Shown piece by piece: positions 53,192 through 62,248 of a DNA stretch of 64,000 nucleotides. A program made the translations under genes and the position numbers. This stretch comes from Stutzerimonas stutzeri RCH2 (lineage in GTDB: Bacteria; Pseudomonadota; Gammaproteobacteria; Pseudomonadales; Pseudomonadaceae). The stretch is taken from the NCBI RefSeq assembly GCF_000327065.1, contig NC_019936.1, forward strand, positions 3,004,001 to 3,068,000. The letters are read 5' to 3'. The first letter of the stretch is position 1; every line of letters begins with the position of its first letter. The notes under the pieces are model-generated. The model saw nothing but the letters and a program-made list of their open reading frames with translations. It had not been told where the DNA came from and did not search any database.

Positions 53192-55606
53192 TCAGGCGTC
53201 GCCCCGCAATATCTGCGGATCGCCCTTGCCGGCCACCGCCGCAGCTTCATCCCGCGTGAGTAGCGCTGTGCGTGGAACATTGCGCAACCGCGCGCAGGCG
53301 GCCAGCACATTGGCCCAACTGGCACGGTTGGCGAACTGCATACCGAACTCGTCCAATGTACCGCCACGGTTGCGATAGCCAAGTGCCGAGCATTTGCGTG
53401 CATCGGGCAGGATCGGCCAGAGATGACCGCGAGCCACTTCCGGGCGCATATGGGTCAGCAGCACACGCATCTCCATTTCGTCGGGGAACAGACGCTCCGC
53501 CACTCCGTCGCTGGCGCGCGCCTCGACTTCCCAATGATCGCGAGGCCCCCGGAACCGACCCGGCTCCTGCAGATAAACCAGGCGATAGGCACATTCGGCC
53601 TCCTTCAGACGCTTGGCGGCACGGAGCATTTCACCCAGCTGATAACTGCCGTTGGCGATCAACAGCAACGGCTCACTGCCCGGCTGCTCCTCGACCACGA
53701 TGGCCCCGTCACGTGCCAGCTGTTCGGACTGCGCACGATCGAAGTAGCACGGCCGATCACGCTTGGGCATGACCAGGCAAGCCAATTCGCCACGCGCCTG
53801 ATAGATCGCCGGCAGCAAGGCCAGGGCGCTGTTGTGGTCGGCAGGAAACAGCACCCGCACCATGTCGTTCATCTCACCGAGCAGCGCCTCGCAGAATGTG
53901 GTGTCCTGGTGGGACTGCTGGTTCTTGCCGTTCTCCCAGGTATGCGATGTCGCGATCAGCGGCCAGCCGAGCCAGCCCGCCGGCCGGCCGATTTCTTTCT
54001 GCTGACGGGAGAAGATGATGCTCTGTCGCACCACACCAAGCATCTTCACGCAGAAGGCTTCGTAGCTGGCCACCAGATTCAATCCGCCCTGATTGGCCAG
54101 GCACGCTGAAACCACAGCCTCCTCGTTGAGCGCGGTGATGATCGCCCCGTCTATCGCTTCGAGTTCGCTTTCCGGCTCGATCACCCGGTGCTTGAGCGCT
54201 TTCAGCACCCCACCCAGGCGGTTGCTCGCCAGCTCGTCCGGGTTACCGACGCGCGGCCGCAAGGAGGGGTTGGCCGCAGTCAGCTCGACGAAGAAACGAT
54301 CCACTGCAGCCATCGGTGAACAGGCGTCGTCGCGGTAATTCAGCTTTGGCATGACCGGTGCCGGTGGCCGACGCAACGCCAGCGGGTTGTCGCGCTCCAG
54401 CACACGCCCCTGGCGGTTGCGTTCGAACAGTTCCAGTGCGGCCGCCAGCTCCGCCTGCGAAACGAACAACCGTGCCGCATGCTCATTGAACAGATCACGC
54501 GACTCTTCATCCTGGCTCGGGTTGCCCGGCAGCGGCAGGTTGTGTGCGGCGTTGCGGCCGGCACCATAGAAGCCGAAGCCCTTTACCGTTTCGGCAATAC
54601 CGTACGGCATCGGCAGCGGGTAGTTGAGGATGCCGCGAGCCTTTTCCTCCACCCGACGTTCCAGGCGCAGTTCCATCTCCCAAAGGGTCGCAACGAATGC
54701 CGCGGGGTCGCGCCCATCGAAGGGCATCGGATCGAAACCGCACTGGCTCAGATGCTGGCGGAAATCGGCAAGCCCCTGCTCGGTGCCCAGCGCGGTGCGC
54801 TGTTCGATCCGCCGCCCATTGGCGATCATTACCGGCAACGCCACACCACAATCTTCGGCACGCCACCAGCGCGGTATCCAGTCACTGCCGCGTTGTTCTT
54901 CCGCCGCACCATCGGAAAGGAAGGCCACCAGCGTCTCGCCGGGCAGCGGCATATGCGCATATTGCAGCTCGGCAAAGCCCAGATAGCCGCCCTCGGCAAT
55001 CCCGCCAGCGGTATGCGGATTGACGTGGCTACCCAGTGGCGCGAGCGGGCTGCCATCGGCCGCCTGGTGGTAGCCGTAGAAATCCTGCAGCAGGCGATTC
55101 ATGCCCGCCTCGCCGCCGCCATAGGCCTGCGCCTGTTCCGGGTGCAGGTTGCCAGTCAGTAGATTGAGGGCATCGACGGCGGCCACGCAGTGGCCCTGCC
55201 CCATCAGCCAGGCTCGGGTACGGCCGGTCAATGCATTTAGCGCTAGATAGCCCGCATAGGCCGGCACCATGTTGAGTGCTCCGCCGGTATGCCCCTCAGG
55301 GCTGCGTTTGAAATCGTCGACGGTTAGCGGCGTGCCATCCAGATGCACATGCTGCGCATAGGTCATGTGCACGACCAGCCAGAGGCCGGCGCTGGCGACG
55401 CGGTCGACCGCCTGCAGCAGGCGATAGACGCTGGCCAGATCCGCTTGGTGTCCCGCCTGCACCAGCTGATGGGCCAGACGGAATACTGCCGCCTGGGTCT
55501 CCAGCCCATGCTCGAACGGGCCAAAACCGCCGCGCCAGGCGGCAAATTCCGGTTCGGCTTGTGCGTGTTGATCCAGCTCGACGAGGCTGGGCAGTAGCTG
55601 ACTCAT
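53192..55606 (-). CDS. Divergent phosphoketolase-family (XFP) thiamine diphosphate protein
   Basis: 804 aa, the usual XFP length. Recognisable family segments: SHVNPHTAGGIAEGGYLGF (PSH..ETPGSIHEGGELGY in XFP), the ThDP motif SDGAAEE (GDGEAET in XFP), ASYEAF, TSHTWENGKNQQSHQD and NPDELASNRL. Several active-site signatures differ: the SGPGHGG loop reads MGQGHCV, and the first Gly of GDG is Ser. Canonical members split xylulose-5-P or fructose-6-P to acetyl-P. This subgroup is probably a different enzyme; I recall relatives labelled xylulose 5-phosphate 3-epimerase in databases. Divergent from the metallo-beta-lactamase gene. Confidence 0.75.
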   Translation of the reverse strand: MSQLLPSLVELDQHAQAEPEFAAWRGGFGPFEHGLETQAAVFRLAHQLVQAGHQADLASVYRLLQAVDRVASAGLWLVVHMTYAQHVHLDGTPLTVDDFKRSPEGHTGGALNMVPAYAGYLALNALTGRTRAWLMGQGHCVAAVDALNLLTGNLHPEQAQAYGGGEAGMNRLLQDFYGYHQAADGSPLAPLGSHVNPHTAGGIAEGGYLGFAELQYAHMPLPGETLVAFLSDGAAEEQRGSDWIPRWWRAEDCGVALPVMIANGRRIEQRTALGTEQGLADFRQHLSQCGFDPMPFDGRDPAAFVATLWEMELRLERRVEEKARGILNYPLPMPYGIAETVKGFGFYGAGRNAAHNLPLPGNPSQDEESRDLFNEHAARLFVSQAELAAALELFERNRQGRVLERDNPLALRRPPAPVMPKLNYRDDACSPMAAVDRFFVELTAANPSLRPRVGNPDELASNRLGGVLKALKHRVIEPESELEAIDGAIITALNEEAVVSACLANQGGLNLVASYEAFCVKMLGVVRQSIIFSRQQKEIGRPAGWLGWPLIATSHTWENGKNQQSHQDTTFCEALLGEMNDMVRVLFPADHNSALALLPAIYQARGELACLVMPKRDRPCYFDRAQSEQLARDGAIVVEEQPGSEPLLLIANGSYQLGEMLRAAKRLKEAECAYRLVYLQEPGRFRGPRDHWEVEARASDGVAERLFPDEMEMRVLLTHMRPEVARGHLWPILPDARKCSALGYRNRGGTLDEFGMQFANRASWANVLAACARLRNVPRTALLTRDEAAAVAGKGDPQILRGDA

Positions 55607-55738
55607 GGGATCACTCCGTTGGTAAGCGGGTTGTGCTGTAGTCTAGGCAGGGCTCGTTTCGCTATCTCTGATATGTATCAAGTCACCAGGGCAGCCGAGC
55701 GGGCAATGTGGACATCATCGTACAGACAGGAAGGCAAC

Positions 55739-57148
55739 ATGGCTTTGCTCAGTTTTCTCGGCGCCATTCAGCAGGTAACCGGCTCCTGCTATCTCATTGA
55801 GACCCACGACGGCATCAGGGTTCTGCTTGAATGCGGCATGCATCAAGGTCGCCGAGAGGAAGAAAGCGACAATCGCGCAGCGTTCGCCTTCGACCCCACA
55901 ACGCTCGATGCGGTCGTGCTGTCCCACGCCCACATCGACCATAGCGGCCTGCTGCCACGCCTGGTTGCCCTCGGCTATCGCGGCCCGGTGCATTGCACCG
56001 ACGCCACCGCCGAGCTGCTGGAGCTGATGCTGCTGGACTCGGCGCAGATTCAGGAAAAGGATGCCGAATGGGAAAACAAGTGGCGCGCACGCATCGGCAA
56101 ACCGATGATCCAGCCGCTGTATACCCGTGTCGATGCCGAACGCATGCTGAGCCAGCGCGAGCCACACGCGTACGGCGAGACCTTCGAGGTTGCCCAAGGC
56201 GTCGTCGTGACCTTCCATGACGCAGGCCATATCCTCGGCTCTTCCATTGTGCAGATGGACGTCAGCGACCACGGCAGAACGCGTCGCCTTGTTTTCTCCG
56301 GCGACCTCGGCAACGCCTGCTCGCCGCTGATGCATCCGCCAACCGTGCTCAAGGAAGCCGACGTTGTGCTGATGGAGTCCACTTACGGTGATCGCGACCA
56401 CCGCAGCCACGAAGACACCGTCGAAGAGCTGGCCGGCATTCTGCAACAAGCGCACCGCGATGGCGGCAATGTGCTGATGCCATCCTTCGCCGTCGGGCGC
56501 ACCCAGGACCTGATCTACTATCTCGGGCGTTTCTATCGTGAAGGCCGCCTGCCGCAGCAAGCGGTGTTTCTCGACAGTCCGATGGCCATTGGCGCCAATG
56601 CCATCTATTCGCACTACAAAGACCAGCTGGACCTCAACGGCATCGACGCGGCCCTTAGCGGGACCAGCGGCAAGCTGTACGCCGAGCGCTGGCTGCCAAT
56701 CCTCAAGCCCACACCGACTCCTGAAGAGTCGATGGCCATCAACCGCTTCAAGAGCGGTGTGATCATCATCGCTGGCAGTGGCATGTGTACCGGCGGACGC
56801 ATCCTGCATCACTTCAAGCACAACCTCTGGCGCGAGGAATGCCACCTGGTGATCCCGGGCTTCCAGGCCCGTGGCACCCTCGGCCGCGCCATCGTTGACG
56901 GCGCCGGCAGCGTCAAGCTGCTGCACCAGCGCATCGCCGTGAACGCGAAGATCCATACGCTTGGCGGCTTCTCCGCCCACGCCGGGCAATCGCAGCTGAT
57001 CGACTGGGTCAGCAACTTCGAAAACCGCCCGGAGCTCTATCTGGTCCACGGTGAGCTGGAGAAGATGCAGGTACTGCAGCAGGCCATACGCGATCGCCTG
57101 AACTGGGAAGCGCGGATACCCGAGCCGGGTGATCGAATCGCGCTCTGA
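55739..57148 (+). CDS. Beta-CASP metallo-beta-lactamase-fold protein (probable RNA exonuclease/RNase)
   Basis: 469 aa. Metallo-beta-lactamase HxHxDH motif in VVLSHAHIDHSG, motif Asp-Leu-Gly in FSGDLGNA, and the beta-CASP cap with DSPMAIGANAIYSHY and motif C in LGGFSAHAGQSQLIDWV. Relatives are CPSF/RNase J-like nucleases. The start at 55739 follows AGGAAGG and places the fold at the N-terminus; an in-frame extension of 40 codons is not conserved. A likely ribonuclease; the substrate is unknown. Confidence 0.85.
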   Translation: MALLSFLGAIQQVTGSCYLIETHDGIRVLLECGMHQGRREEESDNRAAFAFDPTTLDAVVLSHAHIDHSGLLPRLVALGYRGPVHCTDATAELLELMLLDSAQIQEKDAEWENKWRARIGKPMIQPLYTRVDAERMLSQREPHAYGETFEVAQGVVVTFHDAGHILGSSIVQMDVSDHGRTRRLVFSGDLGNACSPLMHPPTVLKEADVVLMESTYGDRDHRSHEDTVEELAGILQQAHRDGGNVLMPSFAVGRTQDLIYYLGRFYREGRLPQQAVFLDSPMAIGANAIYSHYKDQLDLNGIDAALSGTSGKLYAERWLPILKPTPTPEESMAINRFKSGVIIIAGSGMCTGGRILHHFKHNLWREECHLVIPGFQARGTLGRAIVDGAGSVKLLHQRIAVNAKIHTLGGFSAHAGQSQLIDWVSNFENRPELYLVHGELEKMQVLQQAIRDRLNWEARIPEPGDRIAL

Positions 57149-57154
57149 AGGAGC

Positions 57155-57182
57155 GGGCCGAAGCCTCTGCGGTTTCGGCCCG
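57155..57182 (+). terminator. Hairpin after the metallo-beta-lactamase gene
   Basis: Nine-bp stem CGGGCCGAA-type arms (GGGCCGAA 57155-57162 with TTCGGCCC 57174-57181) and an 11-nt loop, 6 bp past the stop. No U-tract; possible transcript-end or stabilising structure. Confidence 0.4.
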
Positions 57183-57254
57183 GCAGCAGCTCAGCTTGAG
57201 CCGGCAGACGGTAGCCTATAGCCTGAGCGCGACGCCCATACATGGAGAAGTTGT

Positions 57255-58346
57255 ATGTCTTTCGATACGGACGACTACCTGTCGCGACACTTCAAGACCA
57301 GCGGCGCCGAACTGGAAAGCAAGATCGACGAACTGGTTGCCATGGTGGTTTCCGAAACCAGCCCCAATCTGCCGCTTTACCGGGAAATGCTGGTGACCGT
57401 CACCCGCATGGCGCAAGCCGACCGCAGTCGCTGGGATGCCAAGATCCTGCTACAGACCATGCGCGAAATGGAGCATGCCTTCAGCCGCCTCGACCAGTTC
57501 AAGCGGCGGCGCAAGGTCACCGTGTTCGGCTCCGCCCGCACACCGGTCGAGCACCCGCTGTATGCGCTGGCCCGACAGCTGGGCGCCACCCTCGCCCACT
57601 ACAACTTCATGGTCATTACCGGTGCCGGTGGCGGAATCATGGCCGCCGCACATGAAGGCGCAGGACGTGACAACAGCCTCGGCTTGAACATCACGCTGCC
57701 GTTCGAGCAACACCCGAACCCGACCGTGGGCGGTACCGACAATCTGCTGTCATTCCACTTCTTCTTCGTGCGCAAGCTGTTCTTCATCAAGGAGGCGGAC
57801 GCGCTGGTGCTCTGCCCCGGCGGCTTCGGCACACTGGACGAAGCGCTGGAAGTGCTGACGCTGATCCAGACCGGCAAGAGCCCCTTGGTTCCAGTCGTAT
57901 TGCTCGACGAACCCGGCGGTACCTACTGGAAGGACGCGCTGCAATTCATGCGCGGCCAGCTGGAGGAGAACCGCTACATTCTGCCCAGCGACATGCGCCT
58001 GATGCGCCTGGTCGACGATGCGGACGAAGCTGCGAGGGAGATTGCCAATTTCTATCGCAACTTCCACTCGAGTCGCTGGCTGAAGGACCGCTTCGTCCTG
58101 CGCATGAACCACCCGCTCAACCAGCAGGCGATGGAATACCTGAACGACGAGTTCACCGATCTCTGCGTGAAAGGCGAGTTCGAGCAACAGAACTGCTGCG
58201 AATCGGAACTGGACGAGCCGGAGCTGCAGCGCCTGCCGCGCTTGAGTTTCGTCTTCAACGGCCGCAATCACGGGCGTTTGCGGGAGCTGACCGATTTCGT
58301 CAACGAGCCGGCCAACTGGGCAGCACCGCTGGCAACCGAAGATTGA
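57255..58346 (+). CDS. LOG-family protein (TIGR00730-like)
   Basis: 363 aa. Rossmann-type LOG core with GSARTP, TGAGGGIMAAAHEGAGR and the signature PGGFGTLDEALEVLTLIQTG, flanked by an N-terminal helical extension (about 1-80) and a C-terminal extension. LOG enzymes release free bases from nucleotide monophosphates (phosphoribohydrolase); the long extensions suggest the PpnN-like or PA3615 group. GGAG precedes the ATG. Confidence 0.82.
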   Translation: MSFDTDDYLSRHFKTSGAELESKIDELVAMVVSETSPNLPLYREMLVTVTRMAQADRSRWDAKILLQTMREMEHAFSRLDQFKRRRKVTVFGSARTPVEHPLYALARQLGATLAHYNFMVITGAGGGIMAAAHEGAGRDNSLGLNITLPFEQHPNPTVGGTDNLLSFHFFFVRKLFFIKEADALVLCPGGFGTLDEALEVLTLIQTGKSPLVPVVLLDEPGGTYWKDALQFMRGQLEENRYILPSDMRLMRLVDDADEAAREIANFYRNFHSSRWLKDRFVLRMNHPLNQQAMEYLNDEFTDLCVKGEFEQQNCCESELDEPELQRLPRLSFVFNGRNHGRLRELTDFVNEPANWAAPLATED

Positions 58347-58447
58347 CGCAGTCAGCGCAGCGACGGGCTACGGGAGCAGCAGCCCGGCGCATAAATACCT
58401 AAGCCGCCGGAACAGCTCTAGCAACCAGGCCGCTCGTTTGCACCACT

Positions 58448-58912
58448 TCAATCAGCCGAACTACCGCCACGCAACAATCGGCTGATCAGCTCCAGCGGAT
58501 AACCGCGATAGCTGAGAAAACGCCCCTGCTTGGCCCGCTCCCTGGCATCAGCTGGCAACTGACCAAACTTGCGCTGCCAGAGCTCATGCAGCTGTTCGCT
58601 CCAGTCGAAGCCACTGTCTCGCAGAGCCTGTTCGACATCCGCCCGGGGCAGTCCGCGCTGGGACAACTCTTCGCGAATGCGCAACGGCCCGTAGCCGGCA
58701 TTGGCCCGGCTTCTGACAAAGCTTTCGAGGTATCGGGATTCGGATAACAGGCCCTGCTCGCAGAGGCGATCCAGGGCCTGTTCGATCAGATCAGGCGGGG
58801 CGCCACGTTGGCGCAACTTGCGGGCCAGCTCGACGCGCCCATGTTCGCGCCGAGCCAGTAGATCCATGGCTACCCGCCGCACCGCGACAGGAGTATCGAG
58901 CACGGCTGGCAT
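58448..58912 (-). CDS. recX: Regulatory protein RecX
   Basis: 154 aa, three-helix-repeat RecX domain: [19 protein letters not shown] near the N-terminus and a C-terminal [16 protein letters not shown]. Binds RecA filaments and limits recombinase and coprotease activity. Three bp after recA on the same strand, so co-transcribed under the LexA box upstream. Confidence 0.94.
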   Translation of the reverse strand: MPAVLDTPVAVRRVAMDLLARREHGRVELARKLRQRGAPPDLIEQALDRLCEQGLLSESRYLESFVRSRANAGYGPLRIREELSQRGLPRADVEQALRDSGFDWSEQLHELWQRKFGQLPADARERAKQGRFLSYRGYPLELISRLLRGGSSAD

Positions 58913-58915
58913 GGA

Positions 58916-59959
58916 TCAGAGGTCGGCGTCAGCCAGATCTTCGCTGACTACGTTCGCCTTGCTACCGCCCGAGACCACGAGCAGCTTGTCGCGGATCTGC
59001 TGCTCGATCTCGCGGCCGATTTCCGGATTGTCTTCCAGGAACTTGGCGGCGTTGGCCTTGCCCTGGCCGATCTTGTTGCCCTTGTAGGCGTACCAGGCAC
59101 CAGACTTCTCGACCAGACCCTGCTGCACACCAAGGTCGATGACTTCGCCACTGCGGTAGATGCCCTTGCCGTAGAGAATCTGGAATTCGGCCTGGCGGAA
59201 CGGTGGGGCAACCTTGTTCTTCACGACCTTGACGCGGGTTTCACTACCGACCACTTCGTCGCCTTCCTTCACCGCGCCGGTACGGCGGATATCCAGACGG
59301 ACCGACGCGTAGAACTTGAGCGCGTTACCACCGGTGGTGGTTTCCGGGCTGCCGAACATCACGCCGATCTTCATGCGGATCTGGTTGATGAAGATAACCA
59401 GGCAGTTGGCGTTCTTGATGTTACCGGTGATCTTGCGCAGCGCCTGGGACATCAGACGAGCCTGCAGGCCGACGTGCGTATCGCCCATCTCGCCTTCGAT
59501 TTCGGCCTTGGGTACCAGCGCCGCCACGGAGTCGACGATGATCACGTCGACCGCGTTGGAGCGGACCAGCATGTCGGTGATTTCCAGTGCCTGCTCGCCG
59601 GTGTCCGGCTGCGAAACCAGCAGGTCGTCGACATTCACGCCCAGCTTGCCGGCATAGTCCGGGTCCAGCGCGTGCTCGGCATCGACGAAGGCACAGGTAG
59701 CGCCCATCTTCTGCGCTTCGGCGATCACCGACAGAGTCAGGGTGGTTTTACCGGACGATTCCGGACCGTAGATCTCGACGATACGACCCTTCGGCAGGCC
59801 GCCGATGCCAAGCGCGATGTCCAGGCCCAGCGAGCCGGTAGAGATGGCCGGAATGGCCTGGCGATCGTGATCGCCCATGCGCATCACTGCACCCTTGCCG
59901 AACTGCTTTTCGATCTGGCCCAGGGCTGCAGCCAAGGCGCGCTTCTTGTTCTCGTCCAT
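58916..59959 (-). CDS. recA: Recombinase RecA
   Basis: 347 aa. DNA strand exchange and LexA cleavage cofactor. Walker [18 protein letters not shown] region ([12 protein letters not shown]), Walker B-type [10 protein letters not shown] and loop L2 ([19 protein letters not shown]). The start is the ATG at 59959 (a TTG lies directly before it). GAGG precedes the ATG. Transcription is under LexA control through a consensus box 40 bp upstream. Confidence 0.98.
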   Translation of the reverse strand: MDENKKRALAAALGQIEKQFGKGAVMRMGDHDRQAIPAISTGSLGLDIALGIGGLPKGRIVEIYGPESSGKTTLTLSVIAEAQKMGATCAFVDAEHALDPDYAGKLGVNVDDLLVSQPDTGEQALEITDMLVRSNAVDVIIVDSVAALVPKAEIEGEMGDTHVGLQARLMSQALRKITGNIKNANCLVIFINQIRMKIGVMFGSPETTTGGNALKFYASVRLDIRRTGAVKEGDEVVGSETRVKVVKNKVAPPFRQAEFQILYGKGIYRSGEVIDLGVQQGLVEKSGAWYAYKGNKIGQGKANAAKFLEDNPEIGREIEQQIRDKLLVVSGGSKANVVSEDLADADL

Positions 59960-59999
59960 CAAATCCTCACTTGATCAAGAGGGCCGGAGGCCACAACAA

Positions 60000-60015
60000 C
60001 TGTATAAGTAGACAG
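60000..60015. promoter_or_regulatory. LexA (SOS) box of recA
   Basis: CTGTATAAGTAGACAG matches the gammaproteobacterial CTG-N10-CAG LexA consensus exactly. It lies 41-56 bp before the recA start. A possible -35 TTGCCT (minus strand, 60027-60032) lies upstream, so the operator would overlap the -10 region and block RNA polymerase. Confidence 0.9.
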
Positions 60016-60042
60016 TATTAGAACATAGGCAATTTTACTCGC

Positions 60043-60540
60043 CTAGCCCCGAACCGGTTTTTCTCCGACCGCCAGGGCGATCAACCCTTGCAGCGCGGCC
60101 GCTACCGTCTGCTCGCGCACGGCCTGACGATCACCGCTGAACAGATGCCGCTGTGCATGTACCTGGTTGCCATCGGCCCAGGCGATCCAGACGGTGCCCA
60201 CCGGCTTCTCGGCCGTACCGCCGCTCGGTCCGGCAACGCCGCTGACCGCCACCGCAAAGCGCGCGCCACTGTTCTGCCGGGCCCCATGCACCATGGCCTG
60301 GACGACCTCGGCACTGACGGCACCGACCTGCTCGAACAACTCCGCAGGCACACCAAGCTGGCGGGTCTTCTGCGCATTGGAATAGGTGATGTAGCCCGCC
60401 TCGAACCAGGCCGAGCTGCCGGCGATACGAGTGATGGCCTCGGCGATACCGCCACCGGTGCAGGACTCTGCCGTGGTGACCTGGGCGCCGAGGCGCTGCA
60501 GCTCCTCGCCCAGACGCGCGGCCAGTTCAGTGAGATTCAT
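60043..60540 (-). CDS. pncC: Nicotinamide-nucleotide amidohydrolase (CinA-type PncC)
   Basis: 165 aa, the single-domain CinA C-terminal form. It deamidates NMN to nicotinate mononucleotide in NAD recycling. Catalytic-Ser motif TTAESCTGGGI, then GYITYSNAQKTRQLGVP, AVSGVAGPSGGT and KPVGTVW. The start MNLTELAARL is set by family comparison. Lies upstream of recA on the same strand with the LexA box and recA promoter in between. Confidence 0.94.
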   Translation of the reverse strand: MNLTELAARLGEELQRLGAQVTTAESCTGGGIAEAITRIAGSSAWFEAGYITYSNAQKTRQLGVPAELFEQVGAVSAEVVQAMVHGARQNSGARFAVAVSGVAGPSGGTAEKPVGTVWIAWADGNQVHAQRHLFSGDRQAVREQTVAAALQGLIALAVGEKPVRG

Positions 60541-60642
60541 CAGCGCCTCGCGCAATCCTGAAAGTGGCCAATACCCTACACCAGCAGTTCGTGGAGTCCA
60601 GCCCGCCTCGACCACGACTGGCCGGGCGGTACCTCATCCGAC

Positions 60643-61755
60643 TCAGGCGTCCTGGCGAACCGGCAAAACGATGCCCTCACCCCTCCGTCGTCCGCGGCGA
60701 CTCACAACCGCGTCGCCATAACGCTGAATGGGATCGGCGAGGGTTCGCTTAACGAAGAACCCGAACAACGTCAGCAGAATCAGCATCGCCGCGATATAAA
60801 GCGGGCCCGGAACCGCCAGATCGCCAGCGCCGAAACCCAACAGTTCGACGATGGCGAACACCGATGGATGCGAGAGAAAGATGATGTATCCGACGCCGCC
60901 AAGCGGCGCCAGCCAGCGCAGCCGGTTGCCACTGATGCGCGTGGCGCCAAGAAAGAGCGCAACGCCCACGCCGTAGCTGACGAAGTAGCGGTACCAGGAT
61001 TCGCCGAAACCCGTATCGCGCGAATAAGCGAGCACGCAGATCGGCAGCAGGAACAGATAGAACAGTCCGACCGCGATACGCGCGTAGTGCCCGGTATCGG
61101 TCGCCCGACCGTTGTCCGTCGCCTTCCACAAAGCACCGAGAAAACACACGCTCAGCATCAGCGGCAAAGCCACCGGCAGCTTGATTTCCAGCTTGTAGCG
61201 CAGAAAGGCCAGTGACAGCGTGAACAGATACTGCACGAGCAGAAACAGCAGATCCCGTTTTGCCGAACCACCGAGGCGCAGCGCGAAGAGCAGGATGCAG
61301 AGAACGTAGAAGGTGAGCTCGATCTGCAGCGTCCAGTACAGGCCAATCACATTCTCGACGAGCACGAAGCCTTGCAGCATCGTCGCATTGATGGCGATCA
61401 CCGCCGGGCTGAACACCTTGGCTGGATCGTCCCAGGGGAACATGACGCCGAGAAACAGCGACAACCAGTACAACGGAAACAGCCTGAAGAAACGCTGGTA
61501 GACGAATGCTGCGATAGGCCGCTCGTATCGGCCACGACTCTTGTAAAGCGCTGCCACGACGAAATAGCCGCTCAGTGCGAACAACACCAGCACGCTGGTC
61601 TTGCCGACATCCAGCACCGCCTTGCTGAGAAGAAACAGCAGGCCGGTCATCTCGTCGAAATGGCCGTCACGCTTCATTTTTGCAATCAGATGGGAATAGG
61701 CGACGCACAATGCCGCAACGCCGCGCAGGGCATCGAGTCCGAGTAGTCGGGACAT
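60643..61755 (-). CDS. Membrane acyltransferase 3 family protein
   Basis: 370 aa with about ten hydrophobic helices. The N-terminus [18 protein letters not shown] carries the R-x10-H catalytic-type arrangement of acyltransferase 3 enzymes, which O-acylate surface sugars or LPS/capsule parts. Other signatures are [17 protein letters not shown] and [14 protein letters not shown]. It sits between pncC and mutS, which I recall as close neighbours in P. aeruginosa, so it may be a lineage-specific insertion. Substrate unknown. Confidence 0.85.
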   Translation of the reverse strand: MSRLLGLDALRGVAALCVAYSHLIAKMKRDGHFDEMTGLLFLLSKAVLDVGKTSVLVLFALSGYFVVAALYKSRGRYERPIAAFVYQRFFRLFPLYWLSLFLGVMFPWDDPAKVFSPAVIAINATMLQGFVLVENVIGLYWTLQIELTFYVLCILLFALRLGGSAKRDLLFLLVQYLFTLSLAFLRYKLEIKLPVALPLMLSVCFLGALWKATDNGRATDTGHYARIAVGLFYLFLLPICVLAYSRDTGFGESWYRYFVSYGVGVALFLGATRISGNRLRWLAPLGGVGYIIFLSHPSVFAIVELLGFGAGDLAVPGPLYIAAMLILLTLFGFFVKRTLADPIQRYGDAVVSRRGRRRGEGIVLPVRQDA

Positions 61756-62248
61756 GTCTGCTGCTCACTTTGGACTTGGTGGAGAGTTGCCAGAGTTACT
61801 GCAGGGAACTGACGCGAGGAGGTCATGCACGCAAGCACTCGCTGTTCGCCAGCGGTTGCCGGAACGCGAACGATGCGAGGCAGAAACGACGATCAGGCAA
61901 GCTACCGCAACAGGCATCGAGGGCCTGAACAGTCGCAAGATCGGATGGCATCGAAAGGTACAACAGAGGCCGCGCACGCGGCGCACCGACAACCGATCGA
62001 CGGGGCAGAGTTATCGGCAGCGGCGACCGACCTGTCAACGCTTTCGTCCCGCGGCCCGACAGATGACATGCCTTGGTGGATGTCGATCAAGACGCTTGCC
62101 GGTCCATTCCCTGCCGCGCAATGCGGCCCGTGGTAACCTTGCCGGCTTTCCGCGGGAATCCCTCTTCCCAACCAAGTGGCAACACAACGCCACCACTGGG
62201 ACGCATGATCCGGGTTCCCTCGCCCTACAACGAGCCGCGCCGCAACCG
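61756..62248. other. 493-bp gene-poor stretch upstream of mutS
   Basis: The divergent gap between the acyltransferase and mutS. A plus-strand open frame at 61825-62136 has a GAGGAGG only 2 nt from its ATG and encodes a low-complexity product with no recognised family; I do not call it. No strong hairpin, repeat, tRNA or clear promoter was identified, although mutS and the acyltransferase must be transcribed from here. Confidence 0.6.

Noticed and set aside
61825-62136. 103-codon plus-strand frame with GAGGAGG upstream, before mutS
   Set aside because: The Shine-Dalgarno to ATG spacing is only 2 nt, the product has no recognised domain and a composition typical of chance high-GC frames.
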